This document shows, in pieces, positions 23,456 through 35,500 of a stretch of 64,000 bases of DNA. The stretch is from Episyrphus balteatus (taxonomy: Eukaryota > Arthropoda > Insecta > Diptera > Syrphidae). Position 1 is the stretch's first letter, and each line of letters opens with the position of its first letter. Both the position numbers and the translations under genes were made by a program. The stretch is taken from NCBI RefSeq assembly GCF_945859705.1, contig NW_026605120.1, positions 1 to 64,000 of the forward strand. Direction: 5' to 3'. The notes beneath the pieces were generated by a model. It was not told where the DNA came from. It made no database searches and saw only the letters and a list, made by a program, of their open reading frames with translations.

Positions 23456-23528
23456 GTTATACTCGTATCATAGTTGCTCATATCATAGTTGCTAGTAACA
23501 TTTGTTGGCGTATCATAGCCGCTTTCCC
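23456..23528. other. Extra right-end segment of the giant element with TATCATAG repeats
   Basis: This 73-bp stretch lies between the end of the mirrored arm and the resumed satellite. It contains three TATCATAG motifs (two followed by TTGCT, one by CCGCT) and ends GCCGCTTTCCC. Read from outside in on the minus strand it starts GGGAAAGCGGC, which could be the true terminus of the element. The left end would then have lost about the same length. It could instead be filler from a repair event. Confidence 0.5.
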
Positions 23529-24759
23529 AACGTTTTTATGCCAAATTTTTATCCAATGCGAAGGGGAATGAATAGCAGAGTACAAAAATGTATATTTTAT
23601 AAGTTTTGGATGCGTAGTTTTGATTTTATGGGATTTTGAATTTTGCAAAGTTTGACCCCAAAAAAACGCTGTTTAACGGAGTTATGGCCGTTTTTGTGAA
23701 AAAATATGATATTTTTTCAATGTGAACGTTTTTATGCCAAATTTTTATCCAATGCGAAGGGGAATGAATAGCAGAGTACAAAAATGTATATTTTATAAGT
23801 TTTGGTTGCGTAGTTTTGATTTTATGGGATTTTGAATTTTGCAAAGTTTGACCCCAAAAAAACGCTGTTTAACGGAGTTATGGCCGTTTTTGTGAAAAAA
23901 TATGATATTTTTTCAATGTGAAAGTTTTTATGCCAAATTTTTATCCAATGCGAAGGGGAATGAATAGCAGAGTACAAAAATGTATATTTTATAAGTTTTG
24001 GATGCGTAGTTTTGATTTTATGGGATTTTGAATTTTGCAAAGTTTGACCCCAAAAAAAACGCTGTTTAACGGAGTTATGGCCGTTTTTGTGAAAAAATAT
24101 GATATTTTTTCAATGTGAAAGTTTTTATGCCAAATTTTTATCCAATGCGAAGGGGAATGAATAGCAGAGTACAAAAATGTATATTTTATAAGTTTTGGAT
24201 GCGTAGTTTTGATTTTATGGGATTTTGAATTTTGCAAAGTTTGACCCCAAAAAAACGCTGTTTAACGGAGTTATGGCCGTTTTTGTGAAAAAATATGATA
24301 TTTTTTCAATGTGAACGTTTTTATGCCAAATTTTTATCCAATGCGAAGGGGAATGAATAGCAGAGTACAAAAATGTATATTTTATAAGTTTTGGATGCGT
24401 AGTTTTGATTTTATGGGATTTTGAATTTTGCAAAGTTTGACCCCAAAAAAACACTGTTTAACGGAGTTATGGCCGTTTTTGTGAAAAAATATGATATTTT
24501 TTCAATGTGAACGTTTTTATGCCAAATTTTTATCCAATGCGAAGGGGAATGAATAGCAGAGTACAAAAATGTATATTTTATAAGTTTTGGATGCGTAGTT
24601 TTGATTTTATGGGATTTTGAATTTTGCAAAGTTTGACCCCAAAAAAACGCTGTTTAACGGAGTTATGGCCGTTTTTGTGAAAAAATATGATATTTTTTCA
24701 ATGTGAACGTTTTTATGCCAAATTTTTATCCAATGCGAAGGGGAATGAATAGCAGAGTA
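23529..24759 (+). repeat. 196-bp satellite array, block B (about 6 monomers)
   Basis: The array resumes within a monomer at AACGTTTTTATGCC and continues in the same orientation as block A. Monomers are mostly of the standard CAATGCGAAGG type with mixed GAACG/GAAAG variants. The block ends at GCAGAGTA, the left copy of a hAT target duplication. Confidence 0.96.
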
Positions 24760-25485
24760 CAGTGCCGGTTTAAGCACTACCGGCGCCCCTGGGCAAGATT
24801 GCAAGTGGCGCCTCTAAAAAAAATTCATCTAAAACCAATTTTTTTAAATCACGAAAAAAAGCAATAGCAGATTATGTCTTACCTCTCATATACTTGTTAA
24901 TGCATTTATTAAAAATGTGCAGTGTATTAACTTAAAAAGGTTAACTTAAAAAAAAAATTAATTATTCACGTCATTTAGGCTCAATTGACAAGACTACCTT
25001 TTTTGTTTAAACACATTTAAAGATATGGTACAGTTGGTTTTATTTGAACAATATTTTTTCAAAAACTTTTTCAACTAGGTACATTAATGTCGTTTTCAAT
25101 TGGAATCACTCAATGATTCACTCATTCTGAAATCCAATAAAAAACTTTGAATCGCTTCCACCCAATTCTAAAATTTAATATCTGTATTGGTGAAAAATCA
25201 AATATTTTGTTTTTGTTTTTTCACTAGGAGAGTAAAAAACTTGCAGCACGCTTCTTAATGATTCCAGGCGCTTCCGGACGGCCAATCGAAAACAACATAC
25301 CTTTATAAGTATAAGGTTTGTTCGTTGTGAGCTCTAGGGCACTCTGGGTCGCTCCGAATTCGTTGTCAAGCGTTTTTTGTAGCTCCTTTTTCAACCAGAG
25401 TTATTTCCTCTGTGTTCGATGTTCGCTGATGAAACTAAAGCTCTGAGGTGTTCGATGTAAAATGAAAACCCAATTTTTGGCATTT

Positions 25486-25607
25486 CTGGATTTTGGGTTT
25501 TCGGGATTTTGGGATTGTGGGTTTTCGGGATTTTGTGTTTTTGGGTTTTCGGAATTTAGGGTTTTCTGGATTTTGGGCTTTCTGGATTTTTAATTTCGGG
25601 ATTCTGT
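25486..25607 (+). repeat. Imperfect minisatellite inside hAT element 1
   Basis: About eight degenerate units of roughly 14-16 bp based on GGATTTTGGGTTTTC are repeated in tandem. It is a typical internal expansion in a non-autonomous element and has no coding meaning. Confidence 0.75.
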
Positions 25608-25950
25608 CCGTCTCCCTTCTCTTTTTTTATTCATTATTATAGGGGCACCTTTGCAAAAATTAAATTGGTAGGAGGAATATTAGGATTGCTTTAGTCTTTC
25701 AAAAGAAATTGGGGCGCCTTGTTCTTCAAAGATGAACGAAGATTTTGGACACCATTGTCCTTCCGGAAGCCAAATAAATTAACCCAAAATTGGGGGGCGC
25801 CTTCATTCTTCAAAAAGTTTAGGACAAACAATACGAGCGCCGTTGAAAATGTAAAATAGAAAAAAATTGGGGCGCCTTTGTGAATGTTAAAAAAAAATAA
25901 AACATCGATTGGAAAGACTTCGTTATTTATATAACTTTTGTAAAAGTGGG

Positions 25951-26001
25951 GGGGCGCCTGCGGCGCCCCTAAATTCTCGTGCCCCTGGGCGATGGCCCAG
26001 G
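25951..26001 (+). repeat. Two GC-rich hairpins at the right end of hAT element 1
   Basis: GGGGCGCC (25951-25958) pairs with GGCGCCCC (25962-25969) across a TGC loop. CCTGGGC (25984-25990) pairs with GCCCAGG (25995-26001) across GATG. They stand out in an otherwise AT-rich window and are followed by a run of ten C. Such subterminal hairpins are common in hAT MITEs. Confidence 0.7.
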
Positions 26002-29000
26002 CTGCCCCCCCCCCTAAAACCGGCTCTGGCAGAGTACAAAAATGTATATTTTATAAGTTTTGGATGCGTAGTTTTGATTTTATGGGATTTTGAATTTTGC
26101 AAAGTTTGACCCCAAAAAAAACGCTGTTTAACGGAGTTATGGCCGTTTTTGTGAAAAAATATGATATTTTTTCAATGTGAACGTTTTTATGCCAAATTTT
26201 TATCGAATGCGAAGGGGAATGAATAGCAGAGTACAAAAATGTATATTTTATAAGTTTTGGATGCGTAGTTTTGATTTTATGGGATTTTGAATTTTGCAAA
26301 GTTTGACCCCAAAAAAACGCTGTTTAACGGAGTTATGGCCGTTTTTGTGAAAAAATATGATATTTTTTTAATTTGAACGTTTTTATGCCAAATTTTTATC
26401 CAATGTGAAGGGGAATGAATAGCAGAGTACAAAAATGTATATTTTATAAGTTTTGGATGCGTAGTTTTGATTTTATGGGATTTTGAATTTTGCAAAGTTT
26501 GACCCCAAAAAAACGCTGTTTAACGGAGTTATGGCCGTTTTTGTGAAAAAATATGATATTTTTTCAATGTGAACGTTTTTATGCCAAATTTTTATCCAAT
26601 GCGAAGGGGAATGAATAGCAGAGTACAAAAATGTATATTTTATAAGTTTTGGATGCGTAGTTTTGATTTTATGGGATTTTGAATTTTGCAAAGTTTGACC
26701 CCAAAAAAACGCTGTTTAACGGAGTTATGGCCGTTTTTGTGAAAAAATATGATATTTTTTCAATGTGAACGTTTTAATGCCAAATTTTTATCCAATGCGA
26801 AGGGGAATGAATAGCAGAGTACAAAAATGTATATTTTATAAGTTTTGGATGCGTAGTTTTGATTTTATGGGATTTTGAATTTTGCAAAGTTTGACCCCAA
26901 AAAAACGCTGTTTAACGGAGTTATGGCCGTTTTTGTGAAAAAATATGACATTTTTTTAATGTGAACGTTTTTATGCCAAATTTTTATCCAATGCGAAGGG
27001 GAATGAATAGCAGAGTACAAAAATGTATATTTTATAAGTTTTGGATGCGTAGTTTTGATTTTATGGGATTTTGAATTTTGCAAAGTTTGACCCCAAAAAA
27101 ACGCTGTTTAACGGAGTTATGGCCGTTTTTGTGAAAAAATATGATATTTTTTCAATGTGAAAGTTTTTATGCCAAATTTTTATCCAATGCGAAGGGGAAT
27201 GAATAGCAGAGTACAAAAATGTATATTTTATAAGTTTTGGATGCGTAGTTTTGATTTTATGGGATTTTGAATTTTGCAAAGTTTGACCCCAAAAAAACGC
27301 TGTTTAACGGAGTTATGGCCGTTTTTGTGAAAAAATATGATATTTTTTTAATGTAAACGTTTTTATGCCAAATTTTTATCCAATGCGAAGGGGAATGAAT
27401 AGCAGAGTACAAAAATGTATATTTTATAAGTTTTGGATGCGTAGTTTTGATTTTATGGGATTTTGAATTTTGCAAAGTTTGACCCCAAAAAAACGCTGTT
27501 TAACGGAGTTATGGCCGTTTTTGTGAAAAAATATGATATTTTTTTAATGTGAACGTTTTTATGCCAAATTTTTATCCAATGCGAAGGGGAATGAATAGCA
27601 GAGTACAAAAATGTATATTTTATAAGTTTTGGATGCGTAGTTTTGATTTTATGGGATTTTGAATTTTGCAAAGTTTGACCCCAAAAAAACGCTGTTTAAC
27701 GGAGTTATGGCCGTTTTTGTGAAAAAATATGATATTTTTTCAATGTGAACGTTTTTATGCCAAATTTTTATCCAATGCGAAGGGGAATGAATAGCAGAGT
27801 ACAAAAATGTATATTTTATAAGTTTTGGATGCGTAGTTTTGATTTTATGGGATTTTGAATTTTGCAAAGTTTGACCTAAAAAAAACGCTGTTTAACGGAG
27901 TTATGGCCGTTTTTGTGAAAAAATATGATATTTTTTCAATGTGAACGTTTTTATGCCAAATTTTTATCCAATGCGAAGGGGAATGAATAGCAGAGTACAA
28001 AAATGTATATTTTATAAGTTTTGGATGCGTAGTTTTGATTTTATGGGATTTTGAATTCTGCAAAGTTTGACCCCAAAAAAACGCTGTTTAACGGAGTTAT
28101 GGCCGTTTTTGTGAAAAAATATGATATTTTTTTAATGTGAACGTTTTTATGCCAAATTTTTATCCAATGCGAAGGGGAATGAATAGCAGAGTACAAAAAT
28201 GTATATTTTATAAGTTTTGGATGCGTAGTTTTGATTTTATGGGATTTTGAATTTTGCAAAGTTTGACCCCAAAAAAACGCTGTTTAACGGAGTTATGGCC
28301 GTTTTTGTGAAAAAATATGATATTTTTTTAATGTGAACGTTTTTATGCCAAATTTTTATCCAATGCGAAGGGGAATGAATAGCAGAGTACAAAAATGTAT
28401 ATTTTATAAGTTTTGGATGCGTAGTTTTGATTTTATGGGATTTTGAATTTTGCAAAGTTTGACCCCAAAAAAACGCTGTTTAACGGAGTTATGGCCGTTT
28501 TTGTGAAAAAATATGATATTTTTTTAATGTGAACGTTTTAATGCCAAATTTTTATCCAATGCGAAGGGGAATGAATAGCAGAGTACAAAAATGTATATTT
28601 TATAAGTTTTGGATGCGTAGTTTTGATTTTATGGGATTTTGAATTTTGCAAAGTTTGACCCCAAAAAAACGCTGTTTAACGGAGTTATGGCCGTTTTTGT
28701 GAAAAAATATGATATTTTTTTAATGTGAACGTTTTTATGCCAAATTTTTATCCAATGCAAAGGGGAATGAATAGCAGAGTACAAAAATGTATATTTTATA
28801 AGTTTTGGATGCGTAGTTTTGATTTTATGGGATTTTGAATTTTGCAAAGTTTGACCCCAAAAAAACGCTGTTTAACGGAGTTATGGCCGTTTTTGTGAAA
28901 AAATATGATATTTTTTTAATGTGAACGTTTTTATGCCAAATTTTTATCCAATGCGAAGGGGAATGAATAGCAGAGTACAAAAATGTATATTTTATAAGTT

Positions 29001-29412
29001 TTGGATGCGTAGTTTTGATTTTATGGGATTTTGAATTTTGCAAAGTTTGACCCCAAAAAAACGCTGTTTAACGGAGTTATGGCCGTTTTTGTGAAAAAAT
29101 ATGATATTTTTTCAATGTGAACGTTTTTATGCCAAATTTTTATCCAATGCGAAGGGGAATGAATAGCAGAGTACAAAAATGTATATTTTATAAGTTTTGG
29201 ATGCGTAGTTTTGATTTTATGGGATTTTGAATTTTGCAAAGTTTGACCCCAAAAATACGCTGTTTAACGGAGTTATGGCCGTTTTTGTGAACAAATATGA
29301 TATTTTTTCAATGTGAAAGTTTTTATGCCAAATTTTTATCCAATGCGAAGGGGAATGAATAGCAGAGTACAAAAATGTATATTTTATAAGTTTTGGATGC
29401 GTAGTTTTGATT

Positions 29413-29973
29413 TTATGGGATTTTGAATTTTGCAAAGTTTGACCCCAAAAAAACGCTGTTTAACGGAGTTATGGCCGTTTTTGTGAAAAAATATGATATT
29501 TTTTCTATGTGAACGTTTTTATGCCAAATTTTTATCCAATGCGAAGGGGAATGAATAGCAGAGTACAAAAATGTATATTTTATAAGTTTTGGATGCGTAG
29601 TTTTGATTTTATGGGATTTTGAATTTTGCAAAGTTTGAGTTATGGCCGTTTTTGTGAAAAAATATGATATTTTTTCAATGTGAACGTTTTTATGCCAAAT
29701 TTTTATCCAATGCGAAGGGGAATGAATAGCAGAGTACAAAAATGTATATTTTATAAGTTTTGGATGCGTAGTTTTGATTTTATGGGATTTTGAATTTTGC
29801 AAAGTTTGAGTTATGGCCGTTTTTGTGAAAAAATATGATATTTTTTCAATGTGAACGTTTTTATGCCAAATTTTTATCCAATGCGAAGGGGAATGAATAG
29901 CAGAGTACAAAAATGTATATTTTATAAGTTTTGGATGCGTAGTTTTGATTTTATGGGATTTTGAATTTTGCAA
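29413..29973 (+). repeat. Tandem pair of 168-bp deletion monomers
   Basis: At about 29636 and 29804 the sequence jumps from GCAAAGTTTGA to GTTATGGCCG, skipping the CCCCAAAA...ACGGA segment (28 bp), at a shared GA. The two deleted units are adjacent, so the deletion was duplicated by unequal exchange. Because 168 is a multiple of three, the minus-strand frame runs on for 186 codons here, which has no functional support. Confidence 0.8.
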
Positions 29974-31345
29974 AGTTTGACCCCAAAAAAACGCTGTTTA
30001 ACGGAGTTATGGCCGTTTTTGTGAAAAAATATGATATTTTTTCAATGTGAAAGTTTTTATGCCAAATTTTTATCCAATGCGAAGGGGAATGAATAGCAGA
30101 GTAAAAAAATGTATATTTTATAAGTTTTGGATGCGTAGTTTTGATTTTATGGGATTTTGAATTTTGCAAAGTTTGACCCCAAAAAAACGCTGTTTAACGG
30201 AGTTATGGCCGTTTTTGTGAAAAAATATGATATTTTTTCAATGTGAAAGTTTTTATGCCAAATTTTTATCCAATGCGAAGGGGAATGAATAGCAGAGTAC
30301 AAAAATGTATATTTTATAAGTTTTGGATGCGTAGTTTTGATTTTATGGGATTTTGAATTTTGCAAAGTTTGACCCCAAAAAAACGCTGTTTAACGGAGTT
30401 ATGGCCGTTTTTGTGAAAAAATATGATATTTTTTCAATGTGAAAGTTTTTATGCCAAATTTTTATCCAATGCGAAGGGGAATGAATAGCAGAGTACAAAA
30501 ATGTATATTTTATAAGTTTTGGATGCGTAGTTTTGATTTTATGGGATTTTGAATTCTGCAAAGTTTGACCCCAAAAAAACGCTGTTTAACGGAGTTATGG
30601 CCGTTTTTGTGAAAAAATATGATATTTTTTCAATGTGAAAGTTTTTATGCCAAATTTTTATCCAATGCGAAGGGGAATGAATAGCAGAGTACAAAAATGT
30701 ATATTTTATAAGTTTTGGATGCGTAGTTTTGATTTTATGGGATTTTGAATTTTGCAAAGTTTGACCCCAAAAAACGCTGTTTAACGGAGTTATGGCCGTT
30801 TTTTGTGAAAAAATATGATATTTTTTCAATGTGAACGTTTTTATGCCAAATTTTTATCCAATGCGAAGGGGAATGAATAGCAGAGTACAAAAATGTATAT
30901 TTTATAAGTTTTGGATGCGTAGTTTTGATTTTATGGGATTTTGAATTTTGCAAAGTTTGACCCCAAAAAAACGCTGTTTAACGGAGTTATGGCCGTTTTT
31001 GTGAAAAAATATGATATTTTTTCAATGTGAACGTTTTTATGCCAAATTTTTATCCAATGTGAAGGGGAATGAATAGCAGAGTACAAAAATGTATATTTTA
31101 TAAGTTTTGGATGCGTAGTTTTGATTTTATGGGATTTTGAATTTTGCAAAGTTTGACCCCAAAAAAACGCTGTTTAACGGAGTTATGGCCGTTTTTGTGA
31201 AAAAATATGATATTTTTTCAATGTGAACGTTTTTATGCCAAATTTTTATCCAATGTGAAGGGGAATGAATAGCAGAGTACAAAAATGTATATTTTATAAG
31301 TTTTGGATGCGTAGTTTTGATTTTATGGGATTTTGAATTTTGCAA

Positions 31346-32521
31346 AGTTTGACCCCAAAAAAACGCTGTTTAACGGAGTTATGGCCGTTTTTGTGAAAAA
31401 ATATGATATTTTTTCAATGTGAAAGTTTTTATGCGAAATTTTTATCCAATGCTAAGGGGAATGAATAGCAGAGTACAAAAATGTATATTTTATAAGTTTT
31501 GGATGCGTAGTTTTGATTTTATGGGATTTTGAATTTTGCAAAGTTTGACCCCAAAAAAACGCTGTTTAACGGAGTTATGGCCGTTTTTGTGAAAAAATAT
31601 GATATTTTTTCAATGTGAACGTTTTTATGCCAAATTTTTATCCAATGTGAAGGGGAATGAATAGCAGAGTACAAAAATGTATATTTTATAAGTTTTGGAT
31701 GCGTAGTTTTGATTTTATGGGATTTTGAATTTTGCAAAGTTTGACCCCAAAAAAACGCTGTTTAACGGAGTTATGGCCGTTTTTGTGAAAAAATATGATA
31801 TTTTTTCAATGTGAACGTTTTTATGCCAAATTTTTATCCAATGTGAAGGGGAATGAATAGCAGAGTACAAAAATGTATATTTTATAAGTTTTGGATGCGT
31901 AGTTTTGATTTTATGGGATTTTGAATTTTGCAAAGTTTGACCCCAAAAAAACGCTGTTTAACGGAGTTATGGCCGTTTTTGTGAAAAAATATGATATTTT
32001 TTCAATGTGAAAGTTTTTATGCGAAATTTTTATCCAATGCTAAGGGGAATGAATAGCAGAGTACAAAAATGTATATTTTATAAGTTTTGGATGCGTACTT
32101 TTGATTTTATGGGATTTTGAATTTTGCAAAGTTTGAATCCAAAAAAACGCTGTTTAACGGAGTTATGGCCGTTTTTGTGAAAAAATATGATATTTTTTCA
32201 ATGTGAACGTTTTTATGCCAAATTTTTATCCAATGCGAAGGGGAATGAATAGCAGAGTACAAAAATGTATATTTTATAAGTTTTGGATGCGTAGTTTTGA
32301 TTTTATGGGATTTTGAATTTTGCAAAGTTTGACCCCAAAAAAACGCTGTTTAACGGAGTTATGGCCGTTTTTGTGAAAAAATATGATATTTTTTCAATGT
32401 GAAAGTTTTTATGCCAAATTTTTATCCAATGCGAAGGGGAATGAATAGCAGAGTACAAAAATGTATATTTTATAAGTTTTGGATGCGTAGTTTTGATTTT
32501 ATGGGATTTTGAATTTTGCAA
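31346..32521 (+). repeat. 588-bp three-monomer higher-order unit, two copies
   Basis: A rare double variant, ATGCGAAATTTTTATCC followed by AATGCTAAGG, occurs at about 31431 and again 588 bp later at about 32019. Two CAATGTGAAGG monomers lie between. This is exactly three monomers and indicates a recent block duplication. Confidence 0.7.
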
Positions 32522-35500
32522 AGTTTGACCCCAAAAAAACGCTGTTTAACGGAGTTATGGCCGTTTTTGTGAAAAAATATGATATTTTTTCAATGTGAAC
32601 GTTTTTATGCCAAATTTTTATCCAATGCGAAGGGGAATGAATAGCAGAGTACAAAAATGTATATTTTATAAGTTTTGGATGCGTAGTTTTGATTTTATGG
32701 GATTTTGAATTTTGCAAAGTTTGACCCCAAAAAAACGCTGTTTAACGGAGTTATGGCCGTTTTTGTGAAAAAATATGATATTTTTTCAATGTGAACGTTT
32801 TAATGCCAAATTTTTATCCAATGCGAAGGGGAATGAATAGCAGAGTACAAAAATGTATATTTTATAAGTTTTGGATGCGTAGTTTTGATTTTATGGGATT
32901 TTGAATTTTGCAAAGTTTGACCCCAAAAAAACGCTGTTTAACGTAGTTATGGCCGTTTTTGTGAAAAAATATGATATTTTTTCAATGTGAACGTTTTTAT
33001 GCCAAATTTTTATCCAATGCGAAGGGGAATGAATAGCAGAGTACAAAAATGTATATTTTATAAGTTTTGGATGCGTAGTTTTGATTTTATGGGATTTTGA
33101 ATTTTGCAAAGTTTGACCCCAAAAAAACGCTGTTTAACGGAGTTATGGCCGTTTTTGTGAAAAAATATGATATTTTTTCAATGTGAACGTTTTTATGCCA
33201 AGTTTTTATCCAATGCGAAGGGGAATGAATAGCAGAGTACAAAAATGTATATTTTATAAGTTTTGGATGCGTAGTTTTGATTTTATGGGATTTTGAATTT
33301 TGCAAAGTTTGACCCCAAAAAAACGCTGTTTAACGGAGTTATGGCCGTTTTTGTGAAAAAATATGATATTTTTTCAATGTGAACGTTTTTATGCCAAATT
33401 TTTATCCAATGCGAAGGGGAATGAATAGCAGAGTACAAAAATGTATATTTTATAAGTTTTAGATGCGTAGTTTTGATTTTATGGGATTTTGAATTTTGCA
33501 AAGTTTGACCCCAAAAAAACGCTGTTTAACGGAGTTATGGCCGTTTTTGTGAAAAAATATGATATTTTTTCAATGTGAAAGTTTTTATGCCAAATTTTTA
33601 TCCAATGCGAAGGGGAATGAATAGCAGAGTACAAAAATGTATATTTTATAAGTTTTGGATGCGTAGTTTTGATTTTATGGGATTTTGAATTTTGCAAAGT
33701 TTGACCCCAAAAAAACGCTGTTTAACGGAGTTATGGCCGTTTTTGTGAAAAAATATGATATTTTTTCAATGTGAACGTTTTTATGCCAAATTTTTATCCA
33801 ATGCGAAGGGGAATGAATAGCAGAGTACAAAAATGTATATTTTATAAGTTTTGGATGCGTAGTTTTGATTTTATGGGATTTTGAATTTTGCAAAGTTTGA
33901 CCCCAAAAAAACGCTGTTTAACGGAGTTATGGCCGTTTTTGTAAAAAAATATGATATTTTTTCAATGTGAAAGTTTTTATGCCAAATTTTTATCCAATGC
34001 TAAGGGGAATGAATAGCAGAGTACAAAAATGTATATTTTATAAGTTTTGGATGCGTAGTTTTGATTTTATGGGATTTTGAATTTTGCAAAGTTTGACCCC
34101 AAAAAAACGCTGTTTAACGGAGTTATGGCCGTTTTTGTGAAAAAATATGATATTTTTTCAATGTGAACGTTTTTATGCCAAATTTTTATCCAATGCGAAG
34201 GGGAATGAATAGCAGAGTACAAAAATGTATATTTTATAAGTTTTAGATGCGTAGTTTTGATTTTATGGGATTTTGAATTTTGCAAAGTTTGACCCCAAAA
34301 AAACGCTGTTTAACGGAGTTATGGCCGTTTTTGTGAAAAAATATGATATTTTTTCAATGTGAAAGTTTTTATGCCAAATTTTTATCCAATGCGAAGGGGA
34401 ATGAATAGCAGAGTACAAAAATGTATATTTTATATGCGTAGTTTTGATTTTATGGGATTTTGAATTTTGCAAAGTTTGACCCCAAAAAAAACGCTGTTTA
34501 ACGGAGTTATGGGCGTTTTTGTGAAAAAATATGATATTTTTTCAATGTGAACGTTTTTATGCCAAATTTTTATCCAATGCGAAGGGGAATGAATAGCAGA
34601 GTACAAAAATGTATATTTTATAAGTTTTGGATGCGTAGTTTTGATTTTATGGGATTTTGAATTTTGCAAACTTTGACCCCAAAAAAACGCTGTTTAACGG
34701 AGTTATGGCCGTTTTTGTGAAAAAATATGATATTTTTTCAATGTGAAAGTTTTTATGCCAAATTTTTATCCAATGCGAAAAGGAATGAATAGCAGAGTAC
34801 AAAAATGTATATTTTATAAGTTTTGGATGCGTAGTTTTGATTTTATGGGATTTTGAATTTTGCAAAGTTTGACCCCAAAAAAACGCTGTTTAACGGAGTT
34901 ATGGCCGTTTTTGTGAAAAAATATGATATTTTTTCAATGTGAACGTTCTTATGCCAAATTTTTATCCAATGCGAAGGGGAATGAATAGCAGAGTACAAAA
35001 ATGTATATTTTATAAGTTTTGGATGCGTAGTTTTGATTTTATGGGATTTTGAATTTTGCAAAGTTTGACCCCAAAAAAACGCTGTTTAACGGAGTTATGG
35101 CCGTTTTTGTGAAAAAAATATGATATTTTTTCAATGTGAACGTTTTTATGCCAAATTTTTATCCAATGCGAAGGGGAATGAATAGCAGAGTACAAAAATG
35201 TATATTTTATAAGTTTTGGATGCGTAGTTTTGATTTTATGGGATTTTGAATTTTGCAAAGTTTGACCCCAAAAAAAACGCTGTTTAACGGAGTTATGGCC
35301 GTTTTTGTGAAAAAATATGATCTTTTTTCAATGTGAACGTTTTTATGCCAAATTTTTATCCAATGCGAAGGGGAATGAATAGCAGAGTACAAAAATGTAT
35401 ATTTTATAAGTTTTGGATGCGTAGTTTTGATTTTATGGGATTTTGAATTTTGCAAAGTTTGACCCCAAAAAAACGCTGTTTAACGGAGTTATGGCCGTTT

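Larger units (their letters stand above)
15521..23528. mobile_element. Giant long-inverted-repeat element, about 8 kb, superfamily unassigned
   Basis: The first bases (GATGTTACGAATTCAAATGC from 15521) are repeated as the exact reverse complement ending at 23455. The match continues inward to TTACTTCAA at 17997 and TTGAAGTAA at 19977. The arms are 2477 bp and, after subtracting a 1001-bp nested insertion with its duplicated TA, 2478 bp. A visible one-base difference is the A10/T11 run at about 17265-17274 and 20700-20710. The spacer is 17998-19976. A further 73 bp on the right (23456-23528) has no left counterpart. No transposase is recognisable and no clean target duplication is seen, so this could be a foldback-like or other long-TIR DNA transposon, or two inverted copies of a 2.5-kb element. 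Confidence 0.85.
24760..26028. mobile_element. Non-autonomous hAT element 1 (1269 bp)
   Basis: The element is bounded by a perfect 8-bp direct duplication of satellite sequence, GCAGAGTA (24752-24759 and 26029-26036). The ends are CAGTGCCGGTTT and AAACCGGCTCTG, inverted with one mismatch. The 8-bp duplication plus CAG...CTG ends is diagnostic of the hAT superfamily. Removing the insert restores an exact satellite monomer. Subterminal GGCGCCCCTGGGC and GGGGCGCC motifs recur near the right end (about 25710, 25795, 25870, 25951), probably transposase-binding sites. There is no transposase: I saw no hAT dimerisation or DDE motif in the frames read, so it depends on an autonomous relative. Confidence 0.92.

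Noticed and set aside
24752..24759. hAT target-site preference nTnnnnAn at GCAGAGTA
   Set aside because: Neither strand of this 8-bp duplication fits the preference. Only the second element's ATGCGTAG does, so the motif was not used as evidence for element 1.
25909..26109. 66-codon frame spanning the hAT element 1 right end into the satellite
   Set aside because: It crosses the transposon boundary and its composition reflects the GC-rich terminus.
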